NCBI GenBank assembly: GCA_030220185.1
Contig: JASPKZ010007285.1
Span: 615,001-679,000 of the forward strand
Length of the DNA: 64,000 bases
Reading direction: 5' to 3'
DNA from: Diploptera punctata
Taxonomy: Eukaryota; Arthropoda; Insecta; Blattodea; Blaberidae
In this document: positions 51,571 through 62,164 of the stretch, one piece after another
Numbering within the stretch: the stretch's first letter is position 1
Layout of the letters: each line of letters starts with the position of its first letter
Position numbers and translations under genes: made by a program
Notes under the pieces: generated by a model
Database searches by the model: none
What the model saw: the letters and a program-made list of their open reading frames with translations, nothing else
What the model was told of the DNA's origin: nothing

Positions 51571-52157
51571 TCACTCACTCGCTCACTCACTGGCACTATC
51601 GAGTCCGTAGGTTTATAGCCGCGCGGAAATAAGCTCTCCATATATCCCTATCCTGAGCTAATGCTTCCCAATCATTCCCTGTATAATCTACTTCCCTCAA
51701 ATCATAGTTAATATTATTCTCCCACCTCATTCTTGGTCTACCAACTGGGCGTTTTCCCTCTAGTTTTCCTACAAGAAGCTTCCATTTACGTATTTCATTC
51801 CCCATTTGTGCCATATGTCCTGCCCATCGCAGTCTACGAGACTTAACTGTTCTTATTATATCTGGCTTCCTATAAAGACCATGTAATTCACTGCTATGTA
51901 GTCTTCTCCTTTCACCTGTCTGTTCATCTCTTTTTAGTCCAAAAATGTTCCTAAGTACTTTATTCTCAAATACTCGTAATCCCCTTTCCTCCCTTAAAGT
52001 AAGAGTCCATGTTTCGCACCCATATAATATAACTGGTAGAATAATAGTTTTATATATTTTCAGTTTAACGTTTTTTGAAAGGAGTTGGGAAGTCAAGAGT
52101 CCCTGTAATCCATTATAACACGCATTTCCAGAATTGAGCCTATGTTTAATTTTCTTT
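51571..52157 (-). mobile_element. Family A element, copy A18
   Basis: The minus frame 51596-52096 is open for 166 codons: SQLLSKNVKLKIYKTIILPV, ILYGCETWTLTLREERG, RKPDIIRTVKSRRLRWAGHM, GRPRMRWENNINYDLREVDY, AINLRTR and stop. The tail is a (GAGT)/(GCGA) variant of the tetranucleotide repeat. The 5' end abuts an (ATT)n array, then SINE S3. Confidence 0.93.

Positions 52158-52226
<69 letters not shown>
52158..52226. repeat. (ATT)n microsatellite
   Basis: Array between the 5' ends of copy A18 (minus) and SINE S3 (plus). Confidence 0.94.
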
Positions 52227-52227
<1 letters not shown>

Positions 52228-52550
52228 GTCCACAGCTATGGTCTCGAGGTAGCGTACTGCCTTGTCATGCAGCGGGCCCGGGTTCGATCCCCGGTCGGGG
52301 GAGTTTTTCTGTGTGAGGTTTTCATCGAGGTTTTTCCTCACCTGTAAGACAAATGTCAGGAAAACGTTAAGGCCAAAACGGTCCTCGAAATCATATAGCC
52401 ATCATTATCATCATCATCCTTCACCGGTGTGGAAAGCAACGGGAAGCTACCACACCTACAATTCCCTAGTAAAGCTGCAAAGCATAGCATGAAAATGCTA
52501 TAATTTCAGTGAAAGACCTGCCCTCGGGCAGAATTACTATGCATGGATGG
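52227..52550 (+). mobile_element. tRNA-derived SINE S3, copy 1
   Basis: The head GTCCACAGCTATGGTCTCGA (box A region) and CCGGGTTCGATCCCCGG (perfect box B) are followed by GTGAGGTTTTCATCGAGG, CCTGTAAGACAAATGTCAGG and a body that differs from copy 2 in its last 100 bases (CCTGCCCTCGGGCAG hairpin). The tail is (ATT)n at 52551-52590. A Pol III-type SINE. Confidence 0.88.

Positions 52551-52590
<40 letters not shown>
52551..52590. repeat. (ATT)n tail of SINE S3
   Basis: Short array directly following the SINE body. Confidence 0.9.
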
Positions 52591-52592
<2 letters not shown>

Positions 52593-53214
52593 AACTTTTA
52601 CCTCTCTATCCAGCCGATACTCTGTATGGGCCAATGCTTTTAAAATGTTTGTACGAAATAAAGTACAACGTCTTTAAAATTTATAGTATTTACTATAACC
52701 CAAGATTTATGATAAAAATACTTTGCTGATAGTGGGTCGTGGATTGGAGTAACAAGGTGGGTTAAATGGTGTCCACTGCAACTTATCGAAAAAATCCTGG
52801 CTTTATTTTACCCGCAAGAAAAACGCCCCCGAATACGAGGCTATTGCCAGTAGATTTATAGTACCGATGGATCATTATCATGGTCAAAGTTGCGTGTCTC
52901 CAAGAGTTCAATTTGTTGCTTAGCACAAGCTCCAGTGAGTGCACAACTGGCTTTTATTTGATGATAAAACAGTGGCGCATCTATCATTAGATTGTGTTTT
53001 ATTTCTCTCCGTGATTTCAGTTTTATGTATTATGTTGCGCACAAAAGTTTGCTAACTTCTATGGCGTCTCATTTTAGCGTAAAGCTTTTAATTTGCTGGA
53101 TGGAAATTATATCAGTTCTGGCGAACAAAAGTTTGTTTTCAAACGCAGAATTGTATTTCAGAAAAATTGACAGAAAATATATAGAGTGGAAATGATACAT
53201 GAAGTAAAGGACAA
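52591..53214. other. No recognisable feature
   Basis: No supported gene or repeat; AT-rich. Confidence 0.45.
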
Positions 53215-53280
53215 CACGCATACACTATTGAGTAAGAAAGCACCTCCTTTTTTACACGCTTTATATTAGCTTGACCTGTT

Positions 53281-53313
<33 letters not shown>

Positions 53314-53965
53314 GTAACGGAATCTTTCAACACGATTTTCACCCACTTAAAATCATCGGATCGAATTGAAACTTTGTATACTTGTAGAGGATCCGTGACA
53401 ATACAATAATTTCATATTTATTAACATTCTAAATAGGTCACAGCATTATTTTACAGTGACTGAGTCTTTAAGAAATACTGCTACCAGATTGAATATATAG
53501 TGCATGTATGTCAACACATAGCGCATGCGGGAGTTAATATAAAAACATTTGTAGCAATTGATTATACCACCAAAAAAAGGAACCACTGTTTGCACTTTCT
53601 TAAATATATTTTTTTCCCAGGTAATAACATTCCAGAAAAATATAATTGTCATATTTCCATCATAGGACATCAGAAACGAATTAATATATAGTTTGATGTG
53701 TTTCATTTTTTCTCCACTAGAGTGCATTCTTACAATATTGTGTTCCTTCGGCAATAAATAATGTGATCTGGTTGCAGTGATGAACAAAAGAAGCAGATGA
53801 AGCGTACCAATCCTTTCTCATTTGTTTTCAAATATCGCCGTTTATATTAAATATATAAATATTTTAAAATAACCATATTTAAATGATGATTTGTGAGTAA
53901 ACAGCTTAATTTTATTCGTTAAATAGTCCTAACAAATGCCACTCTTGATTTCCAAATTCTCATAA
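53215..53965 (-). mobile_element. DNA element T, copy T6, with repeat R2 inserted
   Basis: T blocks in minus order from AAGAAAGCACCTCCTTTT through TTATTTTACAGTGACTGAG, GCGCATGCGGGAGTTAATA, AGTGCATTCTTACAATATTG and TAACAAATGCCACTCTTG to the hairpin end. Repeat R2 (53250-53425) interrupts it. It meets T7 head-to-head at about 53965. Confidence 0.8.
53250..53425 (+). repeat. Dispersed repeat R2, copy 2, with (TATC)n expansion
   Basis: Same sequence as 30785-30910, but with about eight TATC units (53282-53312) in place of two or three, and an extra GTATACTTGTAGAGGATCCG segment. Confidence 0.75.
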
Positions 53966-55390
53966 ATAATGCCATGAGTGATTTCCAAATGATCGATAAA
54001 TTCACGACTCACGAAGTGAGGGATGAATTTATCTAGAGAATTTGGAAATCAAGAGTGGCATTTGTTAGGACTATTTAACGAATAAAATTAAGCTGTTTCC
54101 TAAAAAATAATTGTTTGAATATAGTTACCGGTGTTTTAAAGTATTTATATAGTTAATGTAAATTGCGATGTTTGAAAACAAATTAGAAATGTGAGGTTAT
54201 GTATATTCACTGCAACTCGATCATATTATTTATTGCTAAATAAGATCGCAATGTTGTAAGAATGCACTCTAGAGGAGAAATAATGAAACACATCAAACTA
54301 TTATAATCAACATTATCGGTTAATCATTTATATTTTGAATAAACAACTCAGTAAAATCACTAAATCTATTCAATATTTGCTATATTCAATGTATTTGTTG
54401 GAGAAAAATAATGGTCTAACCTGTTCAGAATATTAAAAAAGGAGTTTTCTTTATCACAAAAGCAGGAGCTGATAAAGAGAAATCGATAAAGATCGAGGTG
54501 AAACACGACTGTCATTGGTGTAAAACAGAATTCATTGAAACGTGATTGGTCATTGACTACCATTTGCGACATCAGTTAAATAAATAAATATAAATAAATA
54601 AATAAAGCCTGATATGTCCCTTTAGGGCAAAGGCCTCCCTGTACAGGGGTTAAGCTCTATTTGAGAGTGTCACCCGGTGAGCTACTCCGTGGTGAGAAGT
54701 TGACTTGGATGTAGCACTTGGTTTGTATACACTGTCTGTTCTGTGATTAGTTAATGCACAGTTGGCTCTCCATCGTTCTCTAGCTTTTCCTGCATCTGGC
54801 GACTCTGGACCATTGCGCCCCTGCTCGTTCTTTGAAGATGTCAGCCCATCGTCGGCTTGGTCTTCCGCGCTGTCTCTTGCCTGTGTACGGGTCCCACATG
54901 GTTGTTTTTATTGTCCACCTGTCGTCCTGTATTCTTGCGACGTGGCCTCCCCACTTACATTTTTTCCTGATGGCTTGTTGTGCGGGATCAGTTGTTGATA
55001 TCGCTTGAAGTGTTGTATTCGAGATTCTGTCCTTCAGAGTTATGCCTAAGATTTTCCTCTCCATTTTCCTTTGGCATACTTGGAGTGTGTACTTCAGTTT
55101 GGCAGTAAGATTCCAAGTTTGGCAGCCATATAACAGTGTTGGAAGAACACAGGTTTGTAGCGTTTCCATTTTGAGTTTCCGGTTGAGTGACTTGTCCAGC
55201 AGTATAAATTCCAGTGACCAGAACGCCTTCCAGGCGAGAGCTATTCTTCTGCTTATTTCCTTCTCTACTTTCTGATGGAAGGAGAGTAGTTGTCCTATCA
55301 GTTAAATAGTCTAGATAAATTCACTCCTCACTTCGTGAATCGTGAATTTATCGATAATTTGGAAATCACTCGTGACATTACTTATGACAA
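53966..55390 (+). mobile_element. DNA element T, copy T7, both terminal inverted repeats kept
   Basis: Left end (53966-54062) and right end (55309-55390) are inverted copies: AGTGATTTCC, ATCGATAAATTCACGACTC, CACGAAGTGAG, GAATTTATCTAGA against its complement. The inner 500 bases (54063-54570) hold standard T blocks and no transposase. Each end is itself a palindrome of about 75 bases. The RT insertion 54583-55296 lies 10-20 bases inside the right end. Confidence 0.88.
54583..55296 (-). mobile_element. RT element inserted in T7, 12-bp target duplication
   Basis: Bounded by perfect atcagttaaata (54571-54582 and 55297-55308). The minus frame 54780-55169 reads METLQTCVLPTLLYGCQTWN, YTLQVCQRKMERKILGITLK, DRISNTTLQAI, CKWGGHVARIQDDRW, WDPYTGKRQRGRPSRRWADI, KERAGAQWSRVARCR. 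It continues with breaks to a (TTTA)n tail at 54583-54604. A LINE family not otherwise seen here. The first codons extend upstream to about 55290. Confidence 0.93.
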
Positions 55391-55945
55391 CTGATTGGAG
55401 AGCCAATATTATTGACGAATGTGTCAGCATGTAGGTGCATGATAATTTAATGTCAGCACGCGATATATGTTGATGGTGTGTTGTCATGAAACGCGGTGTT
55501 GTACATGCGATATTCGCTGTTCTTTAAATTACAATTTTCATTCACACTTGTTATTTCCCTCCAGATGAAAAACATTAAAATGATACAAGAAATAACACTC
55601 TTAAGGGTCATTATCCAGTACCAGATAATATGTTACACATGTATGCGGACGCCTTATGTGCTACAATTATTTTAATGAGAGATATGTAATTTGTGTTTTT
55701 GTTCCAGCAAATTTCCTTCCACGTACGAAACAATAACAAAAGAGATAAGAATATTTAGGGCCAATTTATGTGAAATTAGATTGAATAGGATAGATTGTTT
55801 CCATTTTACATTTTAGATTTCTTTTGGGGGTTCAGAAGGAAGGGTGTATTATCGATTTTTTTACAAATTATCATAAAACATACCTAAATTAATAGAAACA
55901 CAAAATTACCCTGAAAAAATGTATGTAACTAACCCTAAATCATAT
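55391..55945. other. No recognisable feature
   Basis: AT-rich, no supported gene. Confidence 0.45.
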
Positions 55946-56006
55946 TAACTATACAGCCCGTAGGTTCATGGCAGCGCGAATATAAACTCTCTATACATCC
56001 CTACCT
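55946..56006 (-). mobile_element. Family A 3' stub, copy A19
   Basis: About 60 bases of the family A end (CCGTAGGTTCATGGCAGCG, then CTCTCTATACATCCCTACC on the plus strand) directly 3' of the tail of copy A20. Confidence 0.8.
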
Positions 56007-57306
56007 TACTTACTTAGTTACTTACTCACTGGCACTATCGAACCCGAAGCAATAAGCTCTCCATACATCCCTATCCTGAGCTAATGCTTTCCAATCATTC
56101 GCTGTATAATGTACTTCCCTCAAATCATAGTTAATGTTGTTTTCCCACCTCATTCTTGGTCTACCAACTGGGCGTTTTCCCTCTGGCTTTCCTACAAGAA
56201 GCCTCCATGCACGTCTTTCACTCCCCATACTCGCAACATGTCCTGCCCATCGCAGTCTACGAGACTTAACTGTTCTTATTATATCTGGCTTCCTATAAAG
56301 ACCATGTAGTTCATTGTTATGTAGTCTTCTCCATTCAGCTGTCTGTTCATCTCTCTTTGGTCCAAAAATTTTCCTAAGAACTTTATTCTCAAATACTCGT
56401 AATCTCCTTTCCTCCCTTAAAGTAAGAGTCCATGTTTCGCACCCATATAATATAACTGGTAGAATAATAGTTTTATAAATTTTCAGCTTAACGTTTTTTG
56501 AAAGGAGTTGGGACATCAAAAGTCTCTGCAATGCATAATAGCATGCATTTCCAGAATTGAGCCTATGTTTAATTTCTTTGTGCATCTCATTCCTATTTAT
56601 GATTATTGTTCCTAGGTATTTGAATTCAGCCACTTCCTCAAAATTTCCCTCATTTGTCATTAGCTGTCCGTTTCCATTATATACTGAATTTCTACGTGTG
56701 ACCATATATTTAGTTTTACTGATATTTACTTCCAGTCCTAATTTCTTAGTGTTACTCAATAGTGTGTGCGTGTTGGCCTTTAGTATTTCCTCGCTATCGG
56801 CCAGTAGTACTACATCATCAGCATAAACTAACAGCTTATTGATACCATTCAATTGTAAGCCTTCCTCATTCTCTAAAGATTTAATGGCATGCTCTAGTAC
56901 AAAATTAAATAGTAGAGGAGATAGTGCATCTCCTTGCTTCAACCCATTCTGGATTACAAAAGTGTCTGAAAACTGTTTGCCTACACGCACCCTACTCCTT
57001 GAGCCATTTAGACACATTCGTATAAGTCTAACTACCTTTTTAGGAATTCCGAACTCCAGCAGGATACTATATAACTTCTCCCTCTTAATTGAATCATATG
57101 CTTTTTTTAAGTCTACATATAGTTGATGTACAGTACCATTATATTCCCATTTCTTTTCTAAAATCTGTCTTATACTAAAAATCTGATCTGTTGTAGACCT
57201 GTTTCTTCTAAATGCACATTGATGATCTCCTAGAATGTCATCAATATAGGGAGTAAGTCTGCTTACTAATATATTTGTTGGAATTTTGTACGAAGTTGAA
57301 AGTAAC
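56007..57306 (-). pseudogene. Best family A copy (A20): RT domain to near the C-terminus, 5'-truncated
   Basis: The minus frame is open from about 57306 to 56022, some 428 codons. An ATG-based reading gives 331 (from 57017). Order: STSYKIPTNILVSRLTPYID, GDHQCAFRRNRSTTDQI, VHQLYVDLKKAYDSI (palm motif A, with D), FGIPKKVVRLIRMCLNGS, NGLKQGDALSPLLFNFVLEH (motif B), KLLVYADDVVLLADSEE (motif C), GLEVNISKTKYMV, EFKYLGTIIINRN, VILYGCETWTLTLREERR, RTVKSRRLRWAGHVASMG, GRPRMRWENNINYDLREV. A deletion of about 20 bases near 56046-56051 shifts the last codons to RAYCFGFDSASE. The endonuclease is missing. Confidence 0.93.
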
Positions 57307-57317
57307 TCTTAATATAA

Positions 57318-57432
57318 TATTTTCTAATTATATCCTGTAAAATTTACTTTCTTTAAGTCATTGTTAATGTTATTATCCCACCTCATTCTTGGCCTATTTA
57401 CTTATCCCACCTCATTCTTGGCCTATTTACTA
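57318..57432 (-). mobile_element. Family A fragment, copy A21, with a 28-bp duplication
   Basis: A short internal piece of the family A 3' region (ATCCTGTAAAATTTACTTTC on the plus strand). TTATCCCACCTCATTCTTGG plus CCTATTTAC occurs twice in tandem (about 57373-57428). Confidence 0.78.
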
Positions 57433-57664
57433 ATTTCTGTCCAGCTTAAAAAGACACTTCAGGAAAATAAATGGGCGCGTCATCCATGAAGCACATGACT
57501 GCTGGTGTTACTGCGATTCGTTGATGACCAAAGCACAGTTCAGCGGAAGCGAAAAAATAGATCCTGTACTCGATTAATATAATTACGTAATTAAAGCTAT
57601 TTATGTCAACTATAGTTAATCAGAATACAGTATACACCTACATATGATGAAAGTTAAAAATTAA
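57433..57664. other. No recognisable feature
   Basis: No supported gene or repeat. Confidence 0.4.
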
Positions 57665-57775
57665 ATTGTACCTGTTGGCAGGTGGCGTCGTCCTCAACTT
57701 TGTTAAAATATTGTATATAAAATTAACTGGAGCGCTTTCGGAAGTTATCTTCCATCTTCTGCAGGTTGAGTTTCC
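57665..57775 (-). repeat. Penelope-like terminus with hammerhead-like motif
   Basis: Minus strand: CTGCAGAAGATGGAAG, ATAA, CTTCC, GAAAGCGC, then AATTTTATATACAATATT and AGTTGAGGACGACGCC. The CUGANGA box is imperfect. Downstream similarity to 24430-24475 supports common origin. Confidence 0.42.
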
Positions 57776-58094
57776 GTTATTTGTTGTTGTTGTGTACGGT
57801 GATGTTTAGTCCAAATGTTTGTAGCAGTAACTGACTTGTTTTTGACGATATCGTATAATGGGTTTGATTGGTGTGCGTTCTCATTGAGAAGTGAGGTGTT
57901 GTTTGTTTAGTACTTAATTTCGCAGGTCATCAAATGAACACAATTGAAAACACTCTCACGATATTCCACCGAGAAAACATTCCAGCTAGGATAAATATAT
58001 TTGAATACCTCGATATGATGTAGAAGAAGAAGAAGAATAGACAATTACAAAGTTTTTCAAGTGCCTATGTACCAAAATATTGTAGAATACAAAC
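57776..58094. other. No recognisable feature
   Basis: No supported gene. A GAAGAAGAAGAAG run at 58022-58036 may be an old LINE tail. Confidence 0.4.
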
Positions 58095-58427
58095 CAACTC
58101 ATACGCAACAAATGAATAGAGATATCAAGGCAAATGGAATCCTAATATGCTGGCCGATTATTGTTGGACCATCAAGAGGGATGCTCCACAGGCGAAATAT
58201 AGCAAAAGTTCGTCATTTCTTACTTTCTAGGTGAGTCCGAATTTTCGAATATTGTGTAGTTACGAGCGTAGAAAATATTACAGTATTCGAAATTATAAAT
58301 GCCTGTCTCTCGGAAACCTTGCGTGATGGGGAAAAACCGATATCATATTTGAATTCAGGAGAAAAATACTATTAGAATCAGATTTTTTTTTCTGAGACAA
58401 AAAAATAAATTGTTGCTCAGTATAATG
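58095..58427 (+). mobile_element. Element K, copy K3 (left part missing)
   Basis: Starts inside the coding relic (RDIKANGIL in one frame; YQGKWNPNMLADYCWTIKRD in the right one). It then follows K1 to the right terminus TTGTTGCTCAGTA. The frame closes at ...SSFLTF-stop as in K1. Confidence 0.72.
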
Positions 58428-59046
58428 GAAATGACAAATGAGGGAAATTTTGAGGAAGTGGTTGAATTCAAGTTCCTATGAAGAATAATGCTAATTAGGA
58501 ATGAGATGCACAAAAGAAATTAAAGACAGACTGAATTCTGGAAATACGTGCTATTATGCATTACAGGGACTCTTGTCGTCCGAACTCCTTTTAAAAAAAA
58601 CGTTAAACTGAAAATATGTAAAACTATTATTCTCACAGTTATATTATATGGATACGAAACATGGGCTCTTACTTTAAGGGAGGAGAACATTTTACCAGTA
58701 TTTGGCAATAAAGTCCTTAGAAAAACTTTTTGATCAAAGAGAAATGAAAAGACAGGCGAATAATACTGAGCTACATGCTCTTTATGGGAAATCAAAATAA
58801 TAAGAAAAGTTAAGTCTCGTAGACTGTGATGAACAGGACATATGGCACGAATGGGGAATGAAAGAGGGGTATGGAAGCTCCTTCTACGAAAACCAGGGGG
58901 ACCTAGACTGAAGTGGGAGAATAATATTAACTATGATTTGGGGGAAGTAGATTATACAGCATACAGTGGATGATTGGAAAACATTGCTCGACATAGGGAC
59001 GTATGGAGAGCTTATGTCCACGCGGCAATGAATCTGCGGGTTTGAT
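58428..59046 (+). mobile_element. Family A element, copy A22
   Basis: From an MTNEGNFEEVVEFKF start through KEIKDRLNSGNTCYYALQGL, VILYGYETWALTLREE and SRRL to a degraded GDQGDLD region, then AYVHAAMNLRV and the stop. Many indels. Its 3' end is directly followed by the head of SINE S5 with no tail, so the tail was lost or S5 inserted there. Confidence 0.85.
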
Positions 59047-59230
59047 AGTCCGTCGCCGTGGTGTAGTCGGTAGAGTCCCTACCTTCTACTCCGGCGATCC
59101 GGGTTCGATTCCCGGCGGGGTAGGGGATTTTAAATCTCCACCTTGGGTCTGGGTGTGGGTCCTATCCTTGTGTCTATATGTGAGAATAACATAAAATTAA
59201 CAAAAATGTGAAACAATAAGGTAAAACAAG
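59047..59230 (+). mobile_element. tRNA-derived SINE S5
   Basis: GTCGCCGTGGTGTAGTCGGT (box A TGGTGTAGTCGG) and CCGGGTTCGATTCCCGGCGG (perfect box B) at tRNA spacing, then GGGGATTTTAAATCTCCACC, a small hairpin, and a GTGTCTATATGTGAGAATAA body. Only one copy in the window; 3' end uncertain. Confidence 0.7.
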
Positions 59231-59879
59231 AAGAAAAACAGTGTAAACGAAAAGGGGGGAAAATGCAATATTTAAAAAAAAGATAGTTCCAGTGATTTAG
59301 TTAGGTAGTTAATGCTAACACACTTCTCCTCTCGTGCAGACTTAACTTGGTCGAGTAATATATTCCAATATTTGCCCAATGTTTTCTTTTAATCTGAACG
59401 GTCTTCAATCAAATGCTGTTGGCCGTAAGTTTTGCTTTGATCATAATATTAAGTAACTTAGGAATGGACTTAATTTCTCAGATATGTTTCAAGAATTTGC
59501 CAGCAGCGGTCAATATATCTGATTTGTACTGACGCTCGGGTTGAAGTCATTCCAATTCCACGTATTTACGGGAAGTCCCGACCTCTTTGAACTTGGTTAA
59601 TACGCTGTTTACAGGCACGTGAACACGCCAAGGATAAATATGTAATGAGATACAGAAGGCGGTGCTCTTACATCATTACTAATACTCTAATTTCATTTCC
59701 AAGCCACTATCTGAGACGAAGCTTCCTTACTAAACTCAACATAAATGTTATATTATACAGGGTTTCCAAACATTCCTGGCAATATCACATATGTTGGTAT
59801 GATTGAAATCTATCCAAAACCCTTCCTCACCTTCCAGTGGTATAACCCGTGACTCTGAGGACTGAGACATGGCGGTACA
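59231..59879. other. No recognisable feature
   Basis: No supported gene or repeat. Confidence 0.45.
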
Positions 59880-60233
59880 ACAGTTCCATCAGATGCTGTG
59901 TAAACGATCTAGTAACTCCTCCTGGCGCGACAGGTCTAGAAGGCCCTTAGCCTACCGTCCGGCTGCTGGCCTCACATTCACATGTGCCAATCACAGCCAG
60001 TGTAGGGGTGACATGTGGTCAGAATGTCGAGTTATAGCTGGTTTTCTCAAACTGGAACCGCTACTTATTGTAGCTACCCAAATGCCTCACGATGCTGGGT
60101 GGGCACCGGTCCCATTCTGGCCGAAATATCATGAGAAAATTTCTTCCCCCGCGGGAACCCGAACCAGCGCACGTCCCGCAGCTCTGAGCCAAGGCTTCCT
60201 ACCTTAATCACTCAGCTACGGCGAAGGACAAAA
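59880..60233 (-). mobile_element. tRNA-derived SINE S2, copy 2
   Basis: Minus orientation; head near 60180-60233 with TAGCTGAGTGATTAAGG (box A) and CTGGTTCGGGTTCCC (box B). It aligns with 37935-38263 throughout, with a deletion in the middle. The plus frame of 112 codons across it is chance. Confidence 0.85.
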
Positions 60234-61080
60234 TTGATCTAGTACAAAATTGAATAGTAGAGGAGATAGTGCACTCCCTTGCTTTAACCCATTGCGAATT
60301 TCAAAAGTATCGCATTTTTTTTTTTTGCCTAATCGCATCCTGTTATTATGCCATTTAGACACATTCGTATAAGTCTAACTTTTTAGGAATTCCGAACTCC
60401 AGCAGGGTACTATATAACTTCTTCTTCTTCTTCACTTCCTGGTTTAGGGAAGAGTTGCCTGTTCCGTCTTCACTAATAGATCTAAGACCATCTCTTCCGA
60501 GGACGTCCGACATCTCTTCTTCCTCTTGGAAAATAATGGAAGATTTTGTTTGGTAATCTTCTTTCTTCCATTCTTTCTACATGTTCTTTCCACTGTATCT
60601 TGTTGTTAAATATCTTTTCTTTTATGTAGTAGATCTACAGTTCTTCACGGATATCCTCATTTCTTATCTGGTCCATTCTAGTGCAGCCTTTTACTCTTCT
60701 TAATGGAAACTATATAACTTATCCCTCTTAATTGAATCATATGCCTTTTTGAAGTGTACGTATAGTTAATGTACAGTGACATTATATTGGCATTTTTTTC
60801 TAAAAAATCTGATCTGTTGTAGACCTGTTTCTTCTAAATCCACATTGGTTTTTACCTAATGCGTTATCAATTCAGGGAGCAAATCTGCTTACTAATATAT
60901 TTGTTAGAATGTTGTATGAAGTTCAAAGTAATGAGATGTCCCTATAATTGTTACATACAATTCTATCTCCTTTCTTATAGATTGGTACCATAATCGATTA
61001 TTTCTATTCATTAGGAAGAGTGTCTTTTTCCCAAATCATACTAAGCAACCGAAGTATCCTGTAATGTGGTTTCAGCAGGT
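60234..61080 (-). mobile_element. Family A element, copy A23 (RT fingers and palm), split by family O
   Basis: Minus strand: a PIYKKGDRIVCNNYRDISLL block, YNILTNILVSRFAP, CGFRRNRSTTDQI, then after the insertion EFGIPKK, RLIRMCL, QGSALSPLLFNF. This is the RT fingers/palm part, upstream of YADD, that most other copies lack. Stops are frequent. The insertion is 60421-60708. Confidence 0.85.
60421..60708 (-). mobile_element. Family O RT tail inserted in A23, 12-bp target duplication
   Basis: Perfect actatataactt flanks it (60409-60420 and 60709-60720). The minus strand encodes RRVKGCTRMDQIRNEDIREE, a WKEHVERMEERRLPNKI-like run and a degraded GR end, then a GAAGAAGAAGAAG tail. Close relative of 43215-43345. 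Confidence 0.9.
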
Positions 61081-61500
61081 AGGTATACACATTGAAAGGT
61101 AGATTCATAAAATAACATTATGTTAGTGTTGGTTACAAGAACGTAATTTGATGTACGTAATGTAAAAATTAATGACGTAATGGATATAATGGAATAATTT
61201 AATGGGAATCAACACATGCATGAAATTTCAGTCAAAAATGGACGCTGCTAAATGAATGTGCAGGAGAACGGAGTTGGTGAGAACGCGGCAGGTTGCGAGC
61301 CTTTGGCGTCGCAAATAACAACACCTGCCGGATATTGGTGTTGTGAAATTGCAGTTGTACGTCAAACAAACAAAACGACAGTTATACAGCTTCTAGGTAT
61401 CGTGTTCAGAGGTCAGGCCACGACAATTCAATAATATTTCATATGATATCTATTAATAATGTAATAGGAATTTCATTAATATAAACCGGAGAGAAATTGT
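61081..61500. other. No recognisable feature
   Basis: No supported gene. The frame 61252-61434 (60 codons) resembles nothing I know. Confidence 0.4.
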
Positions 61501-61640
61501 CGAGTAGGTAGGCGAGAATGAGGTGGGAGAATATAAAATCCTAGATTTGAGGGAGATAAAATAATTGCTCTGGATAGGGATGTATGGAGATATGGTCCGC
61601 GCTGTCATGGACTTACGGGTTTTACAGTGCGTTAGTTAAT
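61501..61640 (+). mobile_element. Family A 3' stub, copy A24
   Basis: GAGAATGAGGTGGGAGAATA, GGATAGGGATGTATGGAGA and the final codons before a mutated stop. About 140 bases, with an internal deletion. Confidence 0.8.
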
Positions 61641-61672
61641 ATAATAGTAATAATAATACTTGCTCCTGATTC

Positions 61673-62112
61673 CTAACTACCTTCTCCTGACCACCTAACT
61701 TCCTGTAAAGCGACTATATCCAAGGGCGATTTATCTAATTCCCGCGTTAATATCTCTAGTGCCCCGCTATTGTATAAAGTCCTAACATTCCATGTTCCTA
61801 GGAACATGTCCCTGTGTTTGAGTCTTTGGCATGGGTTCCCTGAAGTAGTCCCCGCCCGGAGATCCGAATGGGGACTATTTGACCTCCGGAAAATTTTACT
61901 CCAGTTGAACCCATGTCCGCATTTCTTGACGGTTCTATTTTTACGGTGAAAGATCGTCACTCTTTCGACCAAGGTACTTTTTTCGTCTGGCTTATCACCT
62001 TCGACCAGTCCGGCATGGGTAACCCTATCGGCAGCAATGCTACCGCCGGTATAGCTCTCAGGATCATTTAACCACGCAAGCCACTCCACCACGACAAGGT
62101 AAAGATACCATG
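61673..62112 (-). pseudogene. Family A 5' leader and start of AP endonuclease domain (A25)
   Basis: The minus frame 61673-62092 (139 codons): a leader VEWLAWLNDPESYTGGSIAA, VTHAGLVEGDKPDEKSTLVE, VTIFHRKNRTVKKCGHGF, then FLGTWNVRTLYNSGALEIL and DIVALQEVRWSGEGS. TWNVRTL (the N of the metal site) and LQEVRW (the E) are the first two motifs of the APE-type endonuclease of RTE and related LINEs. It stops at the next codons because the copy is 3'-truncated. The leader is shared with 35535-35822. Confidence 0.88.
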
Positions 62113-62164
62113 GAGGAATAGTAATAATAATAATAACAATAATAATAACAATAATAATAATAAT
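62113..62164. repeat. (AAT)n microsatellite
   Basis: Array with AAC variants between copy A25 and the tail of family I. Confidence 0.9.

Noticed and set aside
59869..60207. 112-codon plus-strand frame in GC-richer DNA
   Set aside because: It runs antisense through SINE S2, which recurs at 37935-38263 without the frame.
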